Source: CAYILC01 sp964364145 (lineage in GTDB: Bacteria; Patescibacteriota; Microgenomatia; UBA1400; UBA12028). Taken from it: a stretch of DNA of 19,157 nucleotides. Below the pieces are notes generated by a model. The model worked only from the letters and a program-made list of their open reading frames with translations, was not told the DNA's origin and ran no database searches. Positions 13,007 to 17,740 of the stretch are shown here, one piece after another. The position numbers were made by a program, and so were the translations under genes. Each line of letters opens with the position of its first letter. The stretch's first letter is position 1. The stretch lies in contig CAYILC010000006.1 of assembly GCA_964364145.1 (NCBI GenBank), positions 1 through 19,157 on the forward strand. The letters run 5' to 3'.

Positions 13007-13854
13007 TATTTTTTCCTTACAGTCTTTTTGGCTTTTGATTTAGCGACTGTTTTCGGCTTAGTGATTTTTTTCGGTTTACCTACTGTTTTAGTTGGTTTTT
13101 TGGCTTGTGTTTTAGCTACTATTTTAGTTGGTGCTTTAGCTGGTGTTTTAATGGGTGTTTTGATTGGTGTTTTGGTAATGACTTTAACAACTGCTTTCTC
13201 AATGAATTTTTCAGCCTTTTTTTCAGTCTTTTTTTCACCCGAGTATTTTAACTCAAGCACGCGGACTGCACTTTCCGTGAGAATGATTTTGTCTGCCAAC
13301 AACGTTTCGTAAATGTTGAGGCGACTTGCCTGTGTCACTACAACATTCTGGAGATTTGCTGTAGATCGAATGACGTTCTGCAACGAATCATGAAGAATAA
13401 TCAGGATGTGTTTGCTGTCCGGAGCGATGGTGTTGAAAAGTTTTACAGCACCTTTTGTTTTGCCGGAAAGCTTTTCAATATCATCCGAAACAATCATACA
13501 CTTTGCTTGAGAACTTAAGGCAAAAACCAGTGCCCTCTGCTTCTGCGCTGTGGTAAGTTTTAAAGACCAATCGGTTGTGCCGGCTGGACCATGTGCAACA
13601 CCTCCACCGACAAAAATACTTGGGGTGCGAGCGCCGTGGCGAGCTCCACCGGTTCCTTTTTGCTTATACCATTTCTTCTTTGTACGAGCCACCTCGGAAC
13701 GAGTCTTTACTTTAGCGGTTCCTTGGCGCTGGTTGAGTTGATACACACGCAATGCTTGAGCCAACAAGCTTGTGTTTGGTTTCTCACCGAACACGGACTT
13801 TAGCACTTCTAGTTCTGTTGATTTTCCGCTCGTGTGCACAACCTGTAGTTTCAT
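13006..13854 (-). CDS. rplD: 50S ribosomal protein L4 (uL4) with histone-H1-like tail
   Basis: L4 reaches into the exit tunnel and in E. coli represses the S10 operon. The core is about residues 1-205: EVARTKKKWYKQKGTGGARH, GARTPSIFVGGGVAHGP and LNIYETLLADKIILTESAVR. The last 75 or so residues are a Lys/Ala/Thr/Pro tail with repeats such as KTPIKTPIKTPAKAPTK (228-244), giving 282 residues against about 205. Such tails resemble histone H1-like proteins and would be strongly basic and disordered. The start at 13854 is one base after the rplC stop and has a purine-rich GAAGAAA instead of a classical Shine-Dalgarno sequence. Confidence 0.95.
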   Translation of the reverse strand: MKLQVVHTSGKSTELEVLKSVFGEKPNTSLLAQALRVYQLNQRQGTAKVKTRSEVARTKKKWYKQKGTGGARHGARTPSIFVGGGVAHGPAGTTDWSLKLTTAQKQRALVFALSSQAKCMIVSDDIEKLSGKTKGAVKLFNTIAPDSKHILIILHDSLQNVIRSTANLQNVVVTQASRLNIYETLLADKIILTESAVRVLELKYSGEKKTEKKAEKFIEKAVVKVITKTPIKTPIKTPAKAPTKIVAKTQAKKPTKTVGKPKKITKPKTVAKSKAKKTVRKK

Positions 13855-13855
13855 A

Positions 13856-14605
13856 TTATTTCTTCTCTTCTACTCGTACTTCCTCTTTTGGCTCTTCTTT
13901 CAGCTCTGGCTCAACAACTGTTGGTGTTTCTTCTTTCATTTCAACAGTCTCAATTTTTGCCACCATTTTCTTTCGATCAAACAGTCCTTCAAACTTTCCT
14001 TCACGCACTTTTGTAATCGAGACCATGTTGTGTATTGCGCCCGGCACAAGGCCTTTCACCCATATCTCATATGTTTCGTTGTTGATGGCAACAACCTGCA
14101 TATTTTCGACCGTTACAGTTTTATTTCCGCCGCGACCGGACATGCGCTTATTTTTAAACACGCGACCAGGTGTTGTGCGGTTACCAATGGAACCCGGCGC
14201 GCGTTCACGGTCAGACTGGCCGTGTGTTTTTGGTCCACCCGCAAATCCATATTTTTTTACAACACCCGCAAAGCCCATGCCTTTTGAAGTTCCAGTCACT
14301 TTAACAATGTCGCCAACCGTAAAAACGTCGAAGGGGACGATTGTGTCCCCTGCCAGTCTTTCGGTTGTTCCGCTTATTTCGCGAATAGTCTTCACGCCAA
14401 ATGCGATGCCAAGTTTCTTGAGCATGGCGAGTTGCGGTTTTTTAGAACGGCTATCTTTCTTTTTCCCAAAGCCGATCGTTGTTTTTGTTTCAGCTTTAGA
14501 AATCACCACATTACCACCAACAGAAAGAACCGTCACCGGAATTCTTTTTCCGGATGAAGTCCAGTTTTGATGTGTCGCTTTTTTGATTGCCAGTAATGTG
14601 TTCAT
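13856..14605 (-). CDS. rplC: 50S ribosomal protein L3 (uL3) with acidic-basic tail
   Basis: L3 is an assembly-initiator protein reaching toward the peptidyl-transferase centre. The middle is clear: VKVTGTSKGMGFAGVVKKYG and GFAGGPKTHGQSDRERAPGS (120-139), then GRVFKNKRMSGRGG, the family loop. The first 15 residues differ from the usual LGxKxGMTQ pattern. The last 35-40 residues are Glu/Lys/Val-rich and exceed the usual length of about 205-215; the total is 249. No Shine-Dalgarno sequence precedes the ATG at 14605, and the 45-base gap after rpsJ is larger than most here; it contains the palindrome CCAATTGG at 14633-14640. Confidence 0.95.
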   Translation of the reverse strand: MNTLLAIKKATHQNWTSSGKRIPVTVLSVGGNVVISKAETKTTIGFGKKKDSRSKKPQLAMLKKLGIAFGVKTIREISGTTERLAGDTIVPFDVFTVGDIVKVTGTSKGMGFAGVVKKYGFAGGPKTHGQSDRERAPGSIGNRTTPGRVFKNKRMSGRGGNKTVTVENMQVVAINNETYEIWVKGLVPGAIHNMVSITKVREGKFEGLFDRKKMVAKIETVEMKEETPTVVEPELKEEPKEEVRVEEKK

Positions 14606-14650
14606 ACAGTGTGTTTCGCGTATATTTCCGTTCCAATTGGGTACTCCGTT

Positions 14651-14959
14651 TTACATTTTTATTTGAATGCCAACACCCGCCGGAAGTTCAAGATGCATGA
14701 GCGCGTCAATGGTTTTATTTGTTGGATCAACAATATCGATCACGCGTTTGTGCGTGAGAAGTTGGAAATGCTCTTGAGCGTTTTTGTCAACGTGGGGAGA
14801 AGTGAGAACGGTAACAAGCTTCCGATGCGTCGGGAGCGGAACCGGACCTACAACCTTCGCGCCTGTCGCAAGTGCGGTATCCAGGATCTTCTTTGCGGCA
14901 TCATCAATAACCCTATGATCAAACGCTTTTAATCTGACACGAATTTTACTTTTGGTCAT
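14651..14959 (-). CDS. rpsJ: 30S ribosomal protein S10 (uS10)
   Basis: S10 is a 30S head protein and also takes part in transcription antitermination with NusB. The 102-residue product has the normal length: SKIRVRLKAFDHRVIDDAAK, VGPVPLPTHRKLVTVLTSPH and THKRVIDIVDPTNKTIDALM, ending LPAGVGIQIKM. The ATG at 14959 is supported by GAGG 6 bases upstream; a TTG at 14971 in the same frame has none. It is the first gene of a new transcription unit with its own promoter and leader hairpin, separate from tuf. Confidence 0.97.
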   Translation of the reverse strand: MTKSKIRVRLKAFDHRVIDDAAKKILDTALATGAKVVGPVPLPTHRKLVTVLTSPHVDKNAQEHFQLLTHKRVIDIVDPTNKTIDALMHLELPAGVGIQIKM

Positions 14960-14989
14960 GATATGCCTCAAATAGTACCGTTAATGAGC

Positions 14990-15039
14990 TCTTGTCTTGA
15001 GGGGAACTTGGCTTGCGCCTCCTACACCACCAGACAAGA
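14990..15039 (-). promoter_or_regulatory. S10 operon leader stem-loop enclosing AGGAGG
   Basis: TCTTGTCT (14990-14997) and AGACAAGA (15032-15039) form a perfect 8-bp inverted repeat, with one more G-U pair possible. The 5' arm begins at the predicted transcription start. The 34-base interior contains AGGAGG (complement of 15018-15023). It also has a small hairpin GGC-GCAA-GCC with a GNRA-type loop. The AGGAGG is about 59 bases upstream of the rpsJ ATG, too far to serve it directly. In E. coli the S10 leader is the target of L4; no homology to that leader is claimed. Confidence 0.6.
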
Positions 15040-15044
15040 AGAGG

Positions 15045-15073
15045 ATTGTACCAGATTCTCTTGAGGAGGGCAA
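15045..15073 (-). promoter_or_regulatory. S10 operon promoter
   Basis: On the minus strand TTGCCC (15068-15073) and TACAAT (15045-15050) are 17 bases apart. The extended -10 TGGTACAAT is the same as at the infA promoter. The shared 13-base block is 15044-15056. It lies between the DUF3800 gene and rpsJ. Confidence 0.75.
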
Positions 15074-15085
15074 GAGGGGAGAAGT

Positions 15086-15114
15086 TTGACAAAGATCTAT
15101 GTGAAAGTTATACT
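15086..15114 (+). promoter_or_regulatory. Strong plus-strand promoter facing the DUF3800 gene
   Basis: TTGACA (15086-15091) and TATACT (15109-15114) are separated by 17 bases, 11 of 12 matches to the sigma-70 consensus. It is back-to-back with the S10 promoter: the two -35 boxes are 12 bases apart. It reads into the 3' end of the DUF3800 gene from the opposite strand. No convincing plus-strand gene follows; a 34-codon frame at 15142-15246 lacks a ribosome binding site. A non-coding or antisense RNA is the simplest product. Confidence 0.55.
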
Positions 15115-15202
15115 TCAGCCTCAGATTGAGTCGTTCGTAGTATGCGAGGTGTCGGTTTCAAATCGACTATCATTGACCATACCAACCGCGGCTCATCTGT
15201 GT

Positions 15203-15958
15203 TTAAATCGAGAATTTGTATGGAACTCCCCAACACCGAATATTAAACTTAGAATGTTTTTCGTCGGCTTGAGCTTTTGTCAGTGTTTTCCAATAATTTT
15301 CTTTAAGACTTGGTATCTTGAATTTATGTTTTACATACTCACGAAATTCGTTTTTATACGATCCGTTAGCGCAGGGGTAATACTCGTTCAAAACTGATCC
15401 TAACAACAGGTCACAAATCTGAATTGTGTGATTTCTCTCCTCGGAGGATTTCACGTATCCAATATGTTTGAAAATGGAGTTTTGATTTGACCCTAACTTT
15501 GCCCTCACCATTTCGTTAAAACGATCGCCGGTTGCTCTGGTAATTTCATCCATCAGTAAAACTCCATTCTTTACTCCTGGTATATTATTTTGGATTAATC
15601 TTACAGTTGAATGGGTATAAAGCATAGCTTCTTTAATTTTTCTTGGGATACCTTGCTGGCGACCTATTTTATCAAGTTGATCCTCACTGTAAGGAATCAC
15701 ACATCCACGAAAATAACAGTCTGAAGAGTTAAAAAATAAATCTATTGTTTCTTGAGCAATTTTGAGTTTTTTAAGGGTTGTGATGCTGTTGTATTTGATT
15801 TCTTTTAACTTGTTGTCCTTGGTAATAAAATTATGCTTTATTTTCAATTCCTTAAATGAATTGTGCAACCATTTTTTATCTGAATTTGAAGGGATAAATA
15901 ACGCCCCAAGCATGAGTTTTGCTTTGCTTGCATATGATTCATCAAAATACACTAACAT
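15203..15958 (-). CDS. DUF3800-like protein, putative RNase H-fold nuclease
   Basis: The 251-residue protein has the sequence pattern of DUF3800: an N-terminal YFDES (4-8), LKEIKY (51-56), LLMDE (134-138) and IQICDLLLGSV (179-189). The acidic residues D6, E53, D137 and D183 are placed as in a metal-dependent RNase H-like active site. Members often occur in mobile or defence-related neighbourhoods, but their activity is poorly known; the nuclease role is inference. The ATG at 15958 has AAGGAG 6 bases upstream. The gene is clearly AT-richer than its surroundings: the block 15781-15840 has 16 G+C of 60, against 33 of 60 at 16801-16860 in tuf. It sits between the tuf terminator and the S10 promoter, which suggests insertion. 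Confidence 0.75.
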   Translation of the reverse strand: MLVYFDESYASKAKLMLGALFIPSNSDKKWLHNSFKELKIKHNFITKDNKLKEIKYNSITTLKKLKIAQETIDLFFNSSDCYFRGCVIPYSEDQLDKIGRQQGIPRKIKEAMLYTHSTVRLIQNNIPGVKNGVLLMDEITRATGDRFNEMVRAKLGSNQNSIFKHIGYVKSSEERNHTIQICDLLLGSVLNEYYPCANGSYKNEFREYVKHKFKIPSLKENYWKTLTKAQADEKHSKFNIRCWGVPYKFSI

Positions 15959-15995
15959 CAGGCACTCCTTATTGATATAAGATCTGATACATCAA

Positions 15996-16019
15996 AGAAA
16001 TATTTTCCAATATATTTCT
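15996..16019 (-). promoter_or_regulatory. Inverted repeat in the DUF3800 5' region
   Basis: AGAAATAT (15996-16003) and ATATTTCT (16012-16019) are perfect 8-bp arms around an 8-base centre. The repeat lies between the candidate promoter and the start codon. It could be an operator or an RNA hairpin; the AT-rich setting makes chance more likely than usual. Confidence 0.35.
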
Positions 16020-16045
16020 CTGTTATTTGATATTCTTGTTTGAAT

Positions 16046-16074
16046 AGTAAATCACTCGTTTTAGTGCAAGTCAA
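16046..16074 (-). promoter_or_regulatory. Candidate promoter of the DUF3800 gene
   Basis: TTGACT (16069-16074) and TTTACT (16046-16051) are 17 bases apart on the minus strand, 5 and 4 matches to consensus. A small dyad, CACT-AAAACG-AGTG, lies in the spacer. It is downstream of the tuf terminator, so the gene needs its own promoter. Confidence 0.45.
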
Positions 16075-16129
16075 TATTACTTAATATATCGGAATATATA
16101 TAAAAAGATCATTGTCCGAAGAAAATCCA

Positions 16130-16155
16130 AAACGACCCCCTTGCGGAGGCCGTTT
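16130..16155 (-). terminator. Rho-independent terminator after tuf
   Basis: The minus-strand RNA can form an 11-bp stem (with two G-U pairs) around a GCAA tetraloop. The loop is the complement of 16141-16144. A short U-rich tail follows: TTTTGGATTTTC. On the plus strand the stem is followed by TTTATTTTCTT, so it may end transcription from both sides. It starts 24 bases after the tuf stop. Confidence 0.8.
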
Positions 16156-16179
16156 ATTTTCTTATGTAAAAATCTTGAC

Positions 16180-17367
16180 TTATTTCAAGATCTTGGTGAT
16201 GACGCCGGCACCTACGGTGTGGCCGCCTTCGCGAATGGCGAAGCGCAAACCATCATCCATAGCAACCGGCACAATCAGTTTGACCGTCATTTTAGCATTG
16301 TCGCCTGGCATAACCATCTCAACGCCCTCGGCGAGCTTAATTTCACCGGTCACATCCGTAGTTCGAATGTAGAACTGTGGGCGGTATCCAGAGAAGAATG
16401 GTGTGTGGCGTCCACCCTCGTCCTTGTTGAGGATATACACCTCTGCCTCAAAGTCTGTGTGAGGTGTAATGCTTCCCGGCTTGGCTAAGACTTGTCCGCG
16501 TTCGATATCTTCTTTTTCAATACCGCGGAGCAATACACCAACGTTGTCGCCTGCTTGACCCTGATCAAGTTGCTTGCGGAACATTTCAACGCCTGTAACA
16601 ACCGATTTGCGAGAGGCTTTAATACCAACAATCTCGATTTCGTCGTTGAGCTTGACAACACCGCGCTCGATACGACCGGTCACCACCGTTCCACGACCTT
16701 TAATTGAGAACACGTCCTCAACCGGCATCAGGAATGGCTTGGCGAGATCGCGCACCGGATCTGGGATATATGCATCCACAGCATCCATAAGCTTCATGAT
16801 TTGGTCTTGAGCCGCCGCGTCACCTTGTGATGCTTTGAGAGCAGACAGACGGATGATTGGGGTTTTTTCGCCATCGTAGCCGTTTTTGGTGAGAAGTTCA
16901 CGGATTTCCATCTCGACGAGGTCGAGCAGTTCCGGATCATCCACCATATCGACTTTATTGAGCGCAACAACAATCTGCGGCACGTTGACTTGTTTAGCCA
17001 AAAGAATGTGCTCGCGGGTTTGCGGCATTGGCCCGTCGGTTGCGGCAACCACAAGAATCGCACCGTCCATTTGAGCGGCACCGGTTATCATGTTCTTGAT
17101 ATAATCTGCATGGCCTGGAGCATCGATGTGGGCGTAGTGGCGCTTCGCAGTTTCGTACTCGAGGTGCGAGATGTTAATCGTGACGCCACGCGCTTTTTCT
17201 TCTGGTGAGCTGTCGATTTGATCATAGGCCATCGCTTTGTTTGTGTCTCCACCAACTTTCAACGCTAATGTTGTTGTGATGGCAGATGAGAGCGTGGTCT
17301 TCCCGTGGTCGACGTGACCAATTGTACCAACGTTGACGTGTGGCTTATTGCGTTTAAATGTTGCCAT
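16180..17367 (-). CDS. tuf: Elongation factor Tu
   Basis: EF-Tu is the GTPase that brings aminoacyl-tRNA to the ribosome. The 395-residue protein has all G motifs: GHVDHGKT (17-24), the switch I T in RGVTINIS (60-67), DAPGH (82-86), NKVD (137-140) and SAL (175-177). Domains II and III follow, with GRGTVVTGRIERG and the end GGHTVGAGVITKILK. Most bacterial EF-Tu have DCPGH; here the cysteine is alanine. AAGGAG lies 5 bases before the ATG. It follows a small unknown gene by 41 bases with no promoter seen, and ends in a hairpin terminator, so it probably closes the str transcript. Confidence 0.98.
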   Translation of the reverse strand: MATFKRNKPHVNVGTIGHVDHGKTTLSSAITTTLALKVGGDTNKAMAYDQIDSSPEEKARGVTINISHLEYETAKRHYAHIDAPGHADYIKNMITGAAQMDGAILVVAATDGPMPQTREHILLAKQVNVPQIVVALNKVDMVDDPELLDLVEMEIRELLTKNGYDGEKTPIIRLSALKASQGDAAAQDQIMKLMDAVDAYIPDPVRDLAKPFLMPVEDVFSIKGRGTVVTGRIERGVVKLNDEIEIVGIKASRKSVVTGVEMFRKQLDQGQAGDNVGVLLRGIEKEDIERGQVLAKPGSITPHTDFEAEVYILNKDEGGRHTPFFSGYRPQFYIRTTDVTGEIKLAEGVEMVMPGDNAKMTVKLIVPVAMDDGLRFAIREGGHTVGAGVITKILK

Positions 17368-17408
17368 AGGTTCTCCTTATTTATGTTTATTTCTGATATT
17401 ATTTTTCT

Positions 17409-17729
17409 TCAACTATCTGGATGTTGCAATATTCGATTCTGGGCGGCTATAACTGCGCCATCAACAAAATTCTTTAAGAATGTTTTTCCATTAGAACGAT
17501 TACGCAAACTTCCAGCGGAAGCAATCCAGTCAGCCTTGAATTCTTCATATCTTTTCAAATAAGCCTCAACAACCCCAATTATTTCTTTCTTCAAACGCTC
17601 GTTTTTTATCTTTTGGCGATTCTGTATCATTATTTCAGTCACAGCCCTTATTGCCGCTACTTCACAAGTCCTTTGTGCCTTATCGGTTGACGCTTGCGAC
17701 TCAGATTTCAAGTCCATGTTTATAGTCAT
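17409..17729 (-). CDS. Small helical protein of unknown function between fusA and tuf
   Basis: I do not recognise this 106-residue protein. It appears mostly alpha-helical and charged, with a central stretch NRQKIKNERLKKEI (37-50), followed by VVEAYLKRYEEFKADWIASA (53-72). A last helix is around FLKNFVDGAVIAAQNRI. There is no signal peptide and no membrane segment; a single cysteine is at residue 22. A strong AAGGAGG lies just before the ATG (3-base spacing), and a second in-frame ATG at residue 5 would also fit. It begins 11 bases after the fusA stop and precedes tuf by 41 bases, so it should be co-transcribed with both. Most bacteria have fusA and tuf adjacent, making this an insertion in a conserved pair. 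Confidence 0.75.
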   Translation of the reverse strand: MTINMDLKSESQASTDKAQRTCEVAAIRAVTEIMIQNRQKIKNERLKKEIIGVVEAYLKRYEEFKADWIASAGSLRNRSNGKTFLKNFVDGAVIAAQNRILQHPDS

Positions 17730-17740
17730 GTTCCTCCTTT

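Noticed and set aside
15118..15178. tRNA-like 3' half on the plus strand: GTCGGTTTCAAATCGAC resembles a T-arm and GACCA an acceptor end, just after a strong promoter
   Set aside because: The T-stem only pairs if one base is treated as inserted and one as missing. The anticodon stem has mismatches and no 5' acceptor strand complements TATCATT. It could be a decayed tRNA or attachment scar, but a tRNA scan would be needed.
15142..15246. 34-codon plus-strand frame after the strong promoter
   Set aside because: No ribosome binding site and no recognisable product, and it overlaps the DUF3800 3' end on the other strand.
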